Assembly (NCBI GenBank): GCA_016271365.2
Contig: CM057453.1
Span: forward strand, 500,873,001-500,937,000
Reading direction: 5' to 3'
Origin: Neoceratodus forsteri
Lineage: Eukaryota > Chordata > Ceratodontiformes > Ceratodontidae
DNA length: 64,000 nt
The position numbers and the translations under genes are program-made. Positions 22,227 to 32,040 of this stretch are shown here, piece by piece. The notes under the pieces were generated by a model that was not told the DNA's origin, did not search any database, and saw only the letters and a list, made by a program, of their open reading frames with translations. How positions within the stretch are numbered: the stretch's first letter is position 1; each line of letters begins with the position of its first letter.

Positions 22227-23281
22227 CTAGGTGAACACAACAAGAACTGTGTCTCTAAAGGGTCCCAAGTTTAAATGGCAGACATTTTTTCTGAGCTGTA
22301 ACTGAAAAAAAAAATGGCCGACTCAAAAGTAAAAAGGTCATTTGCGACACTAAAAACTGCATTTGCGAAAGTGTTGCAATTGTTGTTAAGTTTTTCCATA
22401 GACTATAATGGGATTGTTTTTTTTTTTAATATCACAAAATCCTCTAAAGGCACATCAGGGACCCCGGCTGTATGTTCCCTGAAGTTTTCAGAAAACGCAA
22501 ACCGTGCGGCCTGTAGATGCAAGCAAAGAAACACACAAAAAGTCAGTAAATTTGCATTTTGTGGCACTCTGTAGCGCCGCAACCGTACATCCGACCGTAA
22601 CGCAACTTGCCAGATCCATAGATCTATGTTACCAGATCGTGTATTCTAAATTGCAGGCAAATCGGTCATACGGTTGCATAGATATTAAGGTGCAAAATTT
22701 GAGATTTAACCTTAAATAGGGTACTCAACTCTAATTATAGTGGCACTACCATGTCACTATTATATACATATTTTTTTTTTCTGAGCTCGTTAAGATACAT
22801 CTTCTGTTTCTTACAAAATGTATCAGAACTTTGACCATTTCTTTCCTGCAGGAGCAACAAAATAGAACATTGTCTCCCAAAACTGATCTTCTGTTGACAA
22901 CTCTGCAAATGAGCTTGTGGAGGTCAAACTCCATCTCTAGGTCAACCCCAAGTTCCAAACAGCTTTTGCTATCTTTTCTGTAATACCACTATATACATTT
23001 ACAAACCAAGGGATCCCAGTTTCACACAAAGATTTGTTTAGTAAGTTAGTTAGTTAAAATGTTGATAACCTAGAGAGGCACACTGAGCTGAAGCTCATTT
23101 CCAGGTGTGACCAAGGGGAAAAGGAAGGATGGTAGTGCAATTATAAAGACAGATTTAAATAAAACATACAAGTAAAAAAAACCACAAGGTGCATTGAATA
23201 TACAATTATGAGAGCAGTAAGGATTGGAATAATGCATGGGTATTTCCACAACAAAATTGGTATAGGCAAAAAGTGTAAGAC
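22227..23281. other. Unclassified repeat-rich stretch
   Basis: AT-rich, with poly-A and poly-T runs near 22304, 22420 and 22770. No recognisable protein motifs are found. It lies between the SINE and a perfect hairpin. Confidence 0.4.
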
Positions 23282-23322
23282 GTAGCAAAGATAAACAAGA
23301 AAGAAGGGTTTATCTTTGCTAC
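23282..23322. repeat. Perfect 15-bp hairpin
   Basis: gtagcaaagataaac is followed after 11 nt by its exact reverse complement gtttatctttgctac. It may be the end of an inverted-repeat element or a remnant of one. Confidence 0.7.
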
Positions 23323-23329
23323 TTCTTAA

Positions 23330-24490
23330 CGGAAAGAAGGGTGAGAGGGGGTGGAGAGCAAATCAAGATGGCAGAGTATTGCGCTTCTGGGACAGGAGCA
23401 GATTGGGAGCTAAGCTAATCCTGTAAATTCACAGAAGGAAGGCATCACCTGTATTGTTTTTTTTTTCTTGGATATGTAGCCATAGAAAATGTCTTAAGCA
23501 TGTTTGGACAGTAAAGGAATTAAAATAACCCACAAAGTCTGCAATGCCAGAACAAAAGAAAAAAAACGAGGACCACCAGAAAAGAGTTAACTCAGACTAT
23601 TACATTTTCAGGCAAGTAGAGCAAAACAGTAAAACCCTTACCAGTAATTCTCTCCCCCTTGCAATCACCTGCAGCTATGCCAGATTGTGCGATGCCAGTG
23701 GGAGCAGTGGGGACCATGCCACAAGAAAACACCAGCCCCAGTACCTCCAAAGCAAAACCCAGGCTGGAAGAAGAGGACACGGACACAGAAGGCAATGTAG
23801 CAAGCTCAACTGTTACAATGGAGACGTCTGGCCCAGAGGAACCTCTGGATCAGGATGCAGAAGGCCCCAGAGGAACGGAGAAGCGCAACACTGTGTGTAA
23901 GCACAAATTAATCAGGAGAGCTGTTCGAACACTGTGGATACCACTGTATATAAAACGGCACAGGACAATAAAAATAAACACCAGAACTCAGCTGCATAGC
24001 AAAAGGAGTGACCGAATGAGCCAAAAGAAAAAAAACAAACAACATAACGAACACTAAGGACCAGCAGTCAGCTAGCACATACATTTTCAGAACACTGTTC
24101 TAAAAGGCATAGCAGACATACAATCCTCTTTGTGTACTTTAACAAATATAGTGGCTGGGATAAACCAAAAGCTAGAGGCAATTATTTTGAGAAACTCTGA
24201 TACTGAGAAAAGAATCGGCGATGTTGAAGATACTTTGGGTCCAGTCAAAGAAACTGTCGCTTTGTGCTCAGTACAACTAGAAATGTTAGTTAAAAAAGTA
24301 CAAGACCAGGAAGATCGCTCATGTAGAGGAAACAAAACTGGGGAAACTTCCAGAAGGGGCAGAAGGTAAAGGGGACCCAGTCCTTCATTTAGAGGAACTA
24401 ATAACAGAAGCAATGGGATTAGACTTTCCTAGGCAAAAAATCCTTTTGGACAGGGCTCACAGAACCGGACCAGCTAAGCACCCTGGAAGA
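23330..24490 (+). mobile_element. L1-type LINE, 5' part with ORF1 fragment
   Basis: A 5' UTR-like start (atcaagatggcagagt) is followed by a decayed ORF1 from about 23544. The best segment, near 24110-24330, reads ADIQSSLCTLTNIVAGINQK, EKRIGDVEDTLGPVKETV and KVQDQEDRS. This is the coiled coil and the start of the RNA-binding domain of L1 ORF1. Stops and frameshifts are present. It is truncated at about 24490, where DIRS copy B sequence begins. No ORF2 follows. Confidence 0.65.
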
Positions 24491-24715
24491 TGTCAGACGT
24501 CAGCTGTTATATAACCATGAGTGGCCTCTTCCCTCCTCAGTTCCCCACCAGAGATCATGCTCGGAGGACCCCTGTGAAGGGAACCAGGAGTGAACCTGGG
24601 ATTCTGCCACCAGGCAAGGCAGAGGGCAACGGGTAGAGCCGCAAAGAGAAGGATACAGCCTATCTAGCATCTCAGAAACCCCATGGGGGGGAAGGAGGGT
24701 GGGACAGCATGGCAC

Positions 24716-24796
24716 GATGAAAGAGATTCTCTCAAAGCTCTACCATCATGGTAAGTACACAACTGTTCTATCTTCTTTGAGGATATCTCTTTCATC
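24716..24796. repeat. Internal complementary region of DIRS copy B
   Basis: Two arms, gaaagagattctctcaaag and ctttgaggatatctctttc, are inverted around ctaccatcatggtaagtac. This is the same architecture as in copies A, C and E. Confidence 0.65.
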
Positions 24797-24899
24797 AGGC
24801 CATATCTATGGAACGGGTACCAAGCAGTACTAACCATAAATAGTCTGGGTGGCTGGAGCCTACAGGAATAAGAAAGTAGGCCTTGAAGCACACCTAGGG

Positions 24900-26102
24900 C
24901 AAATTTAGTCCCTTTTTGAGACACTATGTCCAGACTGTATAGTGTTAGTGAAAGTGTGGACAGTACTCCAGGTGGCAGCTGCACAGATCTCTGCAGCAGG
25001 CACATTCTTGAAACAGACAACAGAGGTGGCCATGTCTCTAGTGGAATGACCAGGAAACACCCCAGGAAGTTCCCTACTGTACTTCTCGTAACAGAACACA
25101 ATGAAGTTCCTTACTGTACTTCACGTAACAGAAAATAACATAGTTTACTAGCCATTTGGATATGCACCGTTTAGAAACTGGAGCACCCTCTTTCCCAGAG
25201 GTGAACAAAACAAAAAGATGCAGGACTTTCTGCAGTCCTTCATTTGGTGTATATAGTACCTGAGTTTTCAATGTACATCCAAAGTATGGAGCAATGCTTT
25301 CCCTCGATTGCCTGTTCAAGAAAATAAACCGGCAGGTGGATCATATGATTTGAAGTAAACTTACACACCACATTTGGTAAAAACTTGGGACTGGTACGCA
25401 AATACACCCTGTCTTTGTGAAAAATCAAATAAGGAGGCTCACACTTTAGAGCTTGTAGCTCTGAAATCCTTCGAGCAGAAGTGACTGCAAAGAAAAATAA
25501 TGCTTTCCAAGAAACAAACCATAAGCTACAAGTTGCGGCTGGCTCAAAAGGAGCCAAAGTAAACTTTTCCAAAACAAAATCCAAGTCCCAAGCTGGTACT
25601 GGATTACAGATGGGAGGCTACAGATGTAGAATGCCTCTCAAGAATATATGGGCCACCTCCAGCTGGGCAACCATACCACCATACAACCCTCAATAGGGAC
25701 ACAGAAAGCTGAAATGGCAGCCAAGTGCAGTTTGATAGAGGAATACTGCAGGCCTGCATCCGATAAGGACAGCAGATACTCCAGAACCTGATCAACTGGA
25801 CAGGTAAATGCATATAGGTGATGAGAAGCGGCCCACAAAGCAAACTGTTTCCACTTCACAGAACAAGTGGATCTGGTGGAAGGCTTTCTGGCAGCCACCA
25901 GGACATCAGCTACCTTTTGAAAAACCCCAAACCTGGCAGTGGCTATGTTTTCAGGAGCCATGCATGAAGATGAAGTGATCCGAGGTCTGGATAGACCACG
26001 ATTCCCTGTTCCTGTGATAGCAGGCCCTAGCATAAGGGCAGGGGTACTGGTGGTTCCACTGCCAGCTGCTGCAGTAGAGGGAACCAAGTCTGACGAGGCC
26101 AT
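24900..26102 (-). pseudogene. DIRS tyrosine recombinase, frameshifted (copy B)
   Basis: YR integrates the DIRS circle. The N-terminal domain (about 25920-25640) reads VAARKPSTRSTCSVKWKQF and SSIKLHLAAISAF. The catalytic domain has FAVTSARRISELQALKCEPP with the first Arg near 25470, and CKFTSNHMIHLPVYF. The box GHSTRDMATSV carries His-x-x-Arg near 25040, and the Trp is kept in AATWSTVHTFT. A one-base shift just after this puts the nucleophile context LYSLDIVSQ in another frame. It is the closest of the DIRS YRs here to readable, but it still needs several frame changes. Confidence 0.8.
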
Positions 26103-26239
26103 AGGGGAGCAATGAGGATCAGAGTTGCCCTGGCAATTTGGAGCTTGAGTAGCACTCTCTGAATTAGAGGAAAGGGAGGAAGGGAAGGCATACAGGAAAT
26201 GAAAATTACGTACCTACCGTTAATTCTTGATCTTCTTTG

Positions 26240-26447
26240 ATGAAGTCTTCACCATTCATTCACACTAATGGGACTACACCAGAGGCGCTGAGACCCAGTG
26301 GGATCCAGAAATCTTCAGGAGGGCTGGCACCGAAGTAGGACTGTGCATGCGCGGCCCCACAAGGCTGGCTTGCACCTGTATGGGCTATCTCGGCATCAAC
26401 CTTCCAACCACCTCAGTTCTTTTTCGACCAAGGAGGTGCAGCATAAA
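26240..26447. repeat. Left inverted terminal repeat of DIRS copy C
   Basis: Matches the reverse complement of 31130-31360 through attcacactaatgggacta, caggagg, the gtatgggctatctcgg region and aggttctttt-like sequence, with small indels. Confidence 0.8.
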
Positions 26448-26596
26448 CCAACCTAGGAAACACCTAATCTAATCCAGGTATAAGATAGCCCGGGTGACCC
26501 ATGTAAGGGTTTACTCAACAGCATCTTCACAGCCCAAGCTAATGAGGGAGTGAAGACCAGAAGCAGGATGAGTGAGCTTGGGGGATGGTGGTTGGG

Positions 26597-26708
26597 TGTG
26601 TGAATGAATGGTGAAGACTCCATCCAAGAAGATCAAGAATTATGGTAGGCACCTAATTTCCATATCTTCCTGGACTAAAAGTCTTCACCATTCATTCACA
26701 TTAATGGG
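26597..26708. repeat. Internal complementary region of DIRS copy C
   Basis: tgaatgaatggtgaagact, followed by ccaagaagatcaagaatta, is complementary to the left terminus. tcttcctggact, followed by gtcttcaccattcattcac, is complementary to the right terminus. Confidence 0.8.
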
Positions 26709-26739
26709 AGAGTGCCGAGCTAAAACCTATCCCCAGAGT

Positions 26740-27720
26740 AAGGTGGCAGGTGACAGCTCACTCAGACAGAAGCCATTAGGATTGTCCTGCCAAAGGAAGT
26801 GTGTTGTCTGGCATGGACATCCAGAGCGGAGTGCATTCTAAGGGTATGCACTGAGCTCCAAGTAGCTGCTTTGCAAATATCTGTAATGGCTACGTTACAA
26901 ATTTCTGCCAGGGATGCCGCAACCACTCTGGTAGAGTGAGCATAAACCTGGTCTTCCAACTTGACCTGTGCCATCGAGTAGCAGTAATGAAAACATGCCA
27001 CCAACCATGCAGAAATGCATATAATGGCAACAGGTTGACCGAGATGGGCCAGGCTGAAAAATACAAAAAGATGTTTGGATTTGCGAAACTCTTTAGTTCT
27101 GTCGATGTAGTATCGCAGAACCCTCTTGACATCCAGCGAGTGAAAGGTGCATTCCCCTTCATTCTGGAAGCTGGCAAAATAAGTGGGATAAACCAGGGGT
27201 TGGTTAAGGTGAAATTACGAACTACCTTGGGCAGGAATTCAGGGTAAGTACAAAGTAGCACCATGTCCTTGTGAAAGACAATATAAGGAGGGTCTGTGAC
27301 CAAGGCATGAATTTCAGAAACTCTGTGAGTGGAAGTAACGGCCACTAAGAAGGCAATCTTCCAAGTCAGAAACTTCAAGTCACAGCTGGCTAAAGGCTCA
27401 AAGGTTTACGGGTGAGCACATCTAGCACGAGGTTGATATCCCATGTGACCACCGGTTTCCTGACCAAGAGTCTAGTGTGTAGGATACCCTTGAGGAATCA
27501 CTTGACTAACGGTAACTGAGCCAGCGACATGTTCTGCACTGGCTCATGATAGGCCGAAATCACGTACAGGTGTACCTTCACTGTTGAGTATTGCAGTCCT
27601 GCATTTGACAGGTCGTAGAGGTACTCCCAACACTTTATTTGGTGGGCAACAAAATGTGTCCAGCATGGACTTTTTTGCACACTAAATGGAAAATCGCTTC
27701 GACTTAGTCATGCAAGTTTC
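26740..27720 (-). pseudogene. DIRS tyrosine recombinase, broken (copy C)
   Basis: The first Arg box reads VAVTSTHRVSEIHALVTDPP near 27320 and the His-x-x-Arg box AHSTRVVAASLAE near 26930. Trp is kept in KAATWSSVHTL. At the nucleophile position the sequence reads RMHSALDV where copy A has KYYSLDI, so the catalytic Tyr appears lost. Several frames are needed. The N-terminal part near 27600 reads SNAGLQYSTVKVHLYVISAY. Confidence 0.75.
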
Positions 27721-27949
27721 CAAGTGGAAGGCTTACATTAAGAGGATTTCTGAGATCCTTTGAGAAACCGTAGATCCAACCACTTCTATCTCCTCAGGTA
27801 GCCAGGCATGGAGATGAAGGGAGAGCAGGTTGGGATGGACCAGGGGTCCCTGAGTCAGGAGGTCCATCCAAAGAGGAGCTTCCTTGGGGGACCTCTGACA
27901 ACCTGTTGATTAGTGGAAACCATATCTGACAAGGCCAGTGCAGGGCACT

Positions 27950-28760
27950 AAGGCTCATCCTGCCCCCCTGTGCTTTGAACTTGAGCAGCACCCTCTGAAC
28001 TAAAGGAAGGGGAGGAAAAGCGTACAGAAAGTGTTTTGTCCACCACAGTCTGAATGCATCCTGACAGAAAACGTGAGATTCTGGATTTCCGGAGCAGAAT
28101 AGAGGTAGTTTTGCATTGAGTGGTGACGCAAAAAAGGTCCAGGTCTGGACTATCTCACTAGTTGATTAGCGATTGGATGCCGCTGGAGCAAGCAACCATC
28201 TGTGGGAACCCGCCTCTAGCCTGCTGATGTGATTCGCTAGGTTGTTCTGAATTCCTGGCAGGTAGATTACCTCAATTAGGGTATCGTGCTCGAGACATCA
28301 CTCCCACCCCTTCATGGCCTCCCTGCACAGAGGGTAGGAGTACACTCTACCCTGCTCATTAATGTAATATATCATGGCCTTATTGTCGGTCTGAAGGAGA
28401 ATACCTTGAGGCAGAGGACATCCTTCAGGACTCGGAAGCATAAAGGACAGCTCTCATCTCTAAGACATTTATGTGAAGATGAGCCTCCTCCTGACTCCAC
28501 ACACTCTGCGTACAGAGGTCTAGACAGTGAGCTCCCCCACCTATCAGGGATGCATCCGTGGTGATGGTGATCTGAGATGCCAGTGGGGCAAAGGGTAGAT
28601 CTTGTCGAAGCCTGTATTCCTGTCTCCACCATGCAAGTGATCTTGTCAGGGGGTTTCGTCACCTTTATGTGGAAGGACTGTGTGTGCATGGTCAGAGACA
28701 ACCATGTGCTGAGCATCCACTGTGTGGTCCTAAAAGTGGAACCGGCCAGAAGCACTTATG
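27950..28760 (-). pseudogene. DIRS RNase H region (copy C)
   Basis: The second Asp box is well kept as LQTDNKAMIYYINEQG near 28370, followed by SYPLCREA. The first Asp box is visible in another frame near 28550 (TITTDASLIGGGAH-like). Downstream the C-terminal extension includes FLYAFPPLPLVQRVLLK-like codons near 28020. It lies between the damaged RT and YR. Frameshifts prevent function. Confidence 0.65.
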
Positions 28761-28939
28761 AAAGCGGCAGAGGCCCCGAGGCCCAGCATCCGCTACATGG
28801 ATCGGGCTTGTACAAGGTTACTCTCTGTGATGAAAAGAGCCATCCGGACAAAGTGGGTCCCCCGACCCCCGGAGGAAGGCTCACATAGGAGGCAGCCAGT
28901 GGGGGCGCCCCATGAACAGAAGCTGACAGGCTTGAAGCT

Positions 28940-29150
28940 GTGACTTTTACAGGGTCGGCAGTACCTTCATGGAAGCATCCTGTATGTCCAGGGATGTGAA
29001 CCAGTCGTGCCACTGGAGAAGTGGTAGGAGAATCCCTACGGAGACCATCCTGCCCTGAACAAATACCTGTCTTGTTTCTGAGGTTGATAATATGGCACGT
29101 GCCGCCTGTTCTTTTAAGGACCAGAAGACTATGAAGAAGGCCCTGAATCT
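28940..29150 (-). pseudogene. DIRS reverse transcriptase remnant, core deleted (copy C)
   Basis: Only the N-terminal RT motifs remain. They are a GLLHSLLVLKR region, then SGQDGLRRDSPTTSPVARLV and a HIPGHTGCFHEG region that corresponds by position to SLDLKDAYFHI. The segment that should hold the FG.TSAP and YxDD boxes is absent, and the sequence passes within about 200 bp to material preceding RNase H. I infer an internal deletion of roughly 400-500 bp. Confidence 0.5.
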
Positions 29151-29159
29151 CTAAGGTGA

Positions 29160-30911
29160 GAAGGTTTGACTGTGAATTGAGGAGACTGTGCTGCTGCTTG
29201 GGGGGGACAGTCGGGGGAGTCTCTGATAGGTTGAGGGAGTAGCCCTTCCAGAAAATCCAGGGGACCTACTTATCTATTGTTACAGACTGCTACAGGCTGA
29301 AAGTGAGTCAGAAAATATCTCACCGTACGGTAAAGTTCCACCTCAGGCAGTTGAGATGGAACCCAGACTACTGTCTCAGAGAGTGGCACTTGGCGCTTTC
29401 AGGCCCAGTGCCTTGAGCTGCATTTTCTTCACGGCTGATGGGGCTGAACTTTGAAAAGTCCCCTCAGTCCCCACCTCGCAGGACTGCTTGTTGCAAAACT
29501 GACAGTGGTTCTACCCCCCTTGAGAGGTGGAAGGAGCCAATCTAGCTGTTTTAAAGGCAGCTACCTGAGTGCCGTACAGGTGAGAATCATTAGAAAATCC
29601 TGATGTTCTAAGTCAGGAGAAGTCACCTGACACAGATCCCAGCAGTAGCTGCCCTAGAGGCAGAGTCATAAGCCTTCATAAAGCTTTTGCGGCAGTAAAG
29701 GCTCATTTCCCCAAGGTGTCAATCTTGCAAAATTCCCTATTGATAGGATGAGCTGTGGAGCCGAGGGAGAACAGCCTCATCATTCTCTGCTCTGACAACC
29801 ATAGTATCTGCAGAGGGTTGTGAGCTAAAAAGTGTCCCACCCTGGGAGGAGCATCAAACGAATCAGAGCTGGCCTTCCCCACATCTCGTGCGACAAGATG
29901 TCAAGGAGGGTAGGCAGAGAGCACAATGTTCTTGAACATGAGGAACTCAAGATGCAAAAGCCCCCCCTGGGTCTACATCGGAGGTCTGCAGACCCATGTC
30001 CTAAGGAGAAACTGAAAATACATGGCTTCAACCAGGGTTCAGTTGGGATGAAGAGTTCACGTTCAGGCTGTAACACAAGTCATCTTACCACTGTTAGAAT
30101 GATGAGGTCCAGATCAGACTCCTTATGCTACGCATCTATCCCACAGAACCGGGAAATGCCCAGCAAGGCCAACCTGGGCAAGGAATAGACCGGAGGGCAC
30201 CAGGGTCTGGAAAAGCCCACCCTGAAGACGCACGCTGCACTAAGAAGACGGTACTGTACGGCATCAAGTCACGTGCCACATGCAGCACTGAAGTCAATGG
30301 CACTGCACGCGGTACCAATGTTGACGGCACCGCACATGGCACCGGAGCCGAGGGGCCTGGAGAATGGCCATCCCTGGAAGGAGGTGGTGGAGAGGTACCT
30401 GCGCTGGCCCCTGTAGGGAAGAGTGAGGGAAGTAGGTACATGGGATCAGCATAGACAGCATCAGCACCAGAGGAGTCACCAAACGCAGATCCCAGACTGA
30501 AAACCCCAGCCGTAGTGTAGCAGCGCCAGAGACCGAAGGCCTTGGCACCGGAACCACCGGCAAGCCAACGTTGAGCCCACTGCTCTAAAGAGCTGCCCAA
30601 AGATGAAACTGTCCACCAGAACCATCCCAAGGGACAGAGAAGGGCCCCGGTGATGAAATTCCTGGCCATCAAGAGCAGAAGCCACCATGAAACCCGGAGG
30701 GCTCTCGACTACTGAAGACTCCCTCACAGACATACCAGAGGATGACCCCGAGGGATACTGTTTCTTCCTCTTCCAATGGAAAGAGGATGAGATTGAGGTC
30801 AAGCGGTGCTGGATTCCCGACCTGTATCGAGAACGGGCCCACTTATTTGCTTCTATGGGAGAACTGTCCTGCCTCCCAGACATCAGAATGCATGTAGTTG
30901 GACCCCCCTAG
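29160..30911 (-). pseudogene. DIRS gag-like region, decayed (copy C)
   Basis: By position this is gag: it lies between the right ITR and RT. Near 30880-30680 it reads MSGRQDSSPIEANKWARSRY and WKRKKQYPSGSSSGMSV. Low-complexity Pro/Ser/Ala sequence follows at 30600-30140. The part near 29830-29660 resembles the acidic and helical region of other DIRS gag proteins but is too shifted to align with confidence. No intact zinc knuckle is seen. Confidence 0.5.
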
Positions 30912-31129
30912 AGAGGTCGGTGGACCAAACACAGCCCCACTGCTACAGCAGCCTTCTGAAGAAGAATCCCTACCGTCACTGAGACCGTTCAAGGCTGACT
31001 CTGTCGATGGGCAGGGCTGAGAGAAATCTTCTCTCTTCTTTTTTTTGCTTTAAAACAATAAACAAGAAAAGCATTTAAAATTAACAAACTGAACAACTAA
31101 AAGCTGCTGTCATATGGATGAGAAGTTTG

Positions 31130-31373
31130 ACTCCCAGCGGGTGAGCGACGTCATCACTGAAGTGCATTCGATGGCAGGAGAAAAGAACCTGAGGCGGTTG
31201 GAGGGTCAACACCGAGATAGCTCATACAGGTGTGAGCCAGCCTTGCCATGCTGCACGTGTGGTCCTACCTCGGTACCGGACCTCCTGAAGAGTTTTGACT
31301 CCCAATGGGTCCTAGCGCCTCCAGCATAGTCCCATTAGTGTGAATGAATGGTGAAGACTTTCAGTCCAGGAAG
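31130..31373. repeat. Right inverted terminal repeat of DIRS copy C
   Basis: Complement of the left ITR. The last bases (actttcagtccaggaaga) are matched in the ICR at about 26660-26680, which fixes the terminus. Confidence 0.8.
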
Positions 31374-31464
31374 AGCCTCCCTTTCCAAGAGAGTGAAAAT
31401 GTGTCTCATACTAAGGAACTGAAGGAGCTAGGAGGCTTAGCGGCCCGTGGTTGCTCCTTGTTAT

Positions 31465-32040
31465 TTAATAATAACTCATTTTAGCACCTGAAAGGTCTAA
31501 TTTATCATGGCGGCGCTTGAATGCTAGTTTCAAGCTGCTGGTAATACCCTTGCTAGGAAGTGAATTACAGGGGTTCACAGTTCTTAAGATAAAAAAATAT
31601 TTTCGTGCCATCAGATAAACTTTTCTACCATATAACTGTAGGGGGTGACCTCTTGTGTTGTATGTGTCATTTTTAAATTCAAATCCCAATACAGTTAACA
31701 GGCATGAGTCCTGAATGATGTTGAACATAAAAAGGAGGTCACCCCTAAGACGCTAAGTGGTTAATGACATAAGATTCAAGGATTTAATTCTTGATTCATA
31801 GAAGACATTATATAAACCTGTGATGTATTTGGTGTATTTCCTTTGTACCTTTTCTAATAAACTGATTCCTGATTTCCTAAATGGGCACCATAGTTGTGAA
31901 ACATACTCTAAGTGTGGACGAACATAAGCTCTGTATAGCGGCATCATCACTTTACCATTCCTAGATTTTGTATTTCTTCTGACTGACCAGGTAACTCTGT
32001 TAGCCTTGAGTGTAACCCCATTTACTGTATCTGAGTAGCT
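31465..32040 (-). pseudogene. CR1-like RT, C-terminal part
   Basis: Reads LKANRVTW, then MMPLYRAYVRPHLEYVSQLW, LLEKVQRKYTKYITGLYNVF, SRIKSLNLMSLTT and YLMARKYFFILRTVNPCNSL. This is the thumb and C-terminal region that follows RT in CR1-type proteins. One stop follows LMSLTT. It continues the frame found at 34952-35316 beyond the inserted CR1. Confidence 0.75.

Larger units (their letters stand above)
24491..26200 (-). mobile_element. DIRS-like element copy B (ICR, YR and end of RNase H only)
   Basis: Minus-strand DIRS remnant. The ICR lies at 24716-24796, where gatgaaagagattctctcaa and its imperfect complement flank ggtaagtac. The YR follows, then the end of the RNase H extension near 26190-26100. 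Homology stops at 26200 in the LYAFPSFP box of RNase H, exactly where the left end of copy C starts. Copy C therefore seems to have inserted into it, and the missing RT and gag are not seen on the far side. Confidence 0.75.
26201..31373 (-). mobile_element. DIRS-like element copy C
   Basis: Inverted terminal repeats lie at about 26240-26447 and 31130-31360 (gtcttcaccattcattcacac and its complement). The ICR at 26597-26708 joins both outer ends and places the termini near 26201 and 31373. Minus-strand order is gag, a shortened RT, RNase H, YR. The RT core around the YxDD motif is missing, so it is an internally deleted, inactive copy. It lies inside copy B. Confidence 0.85.
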
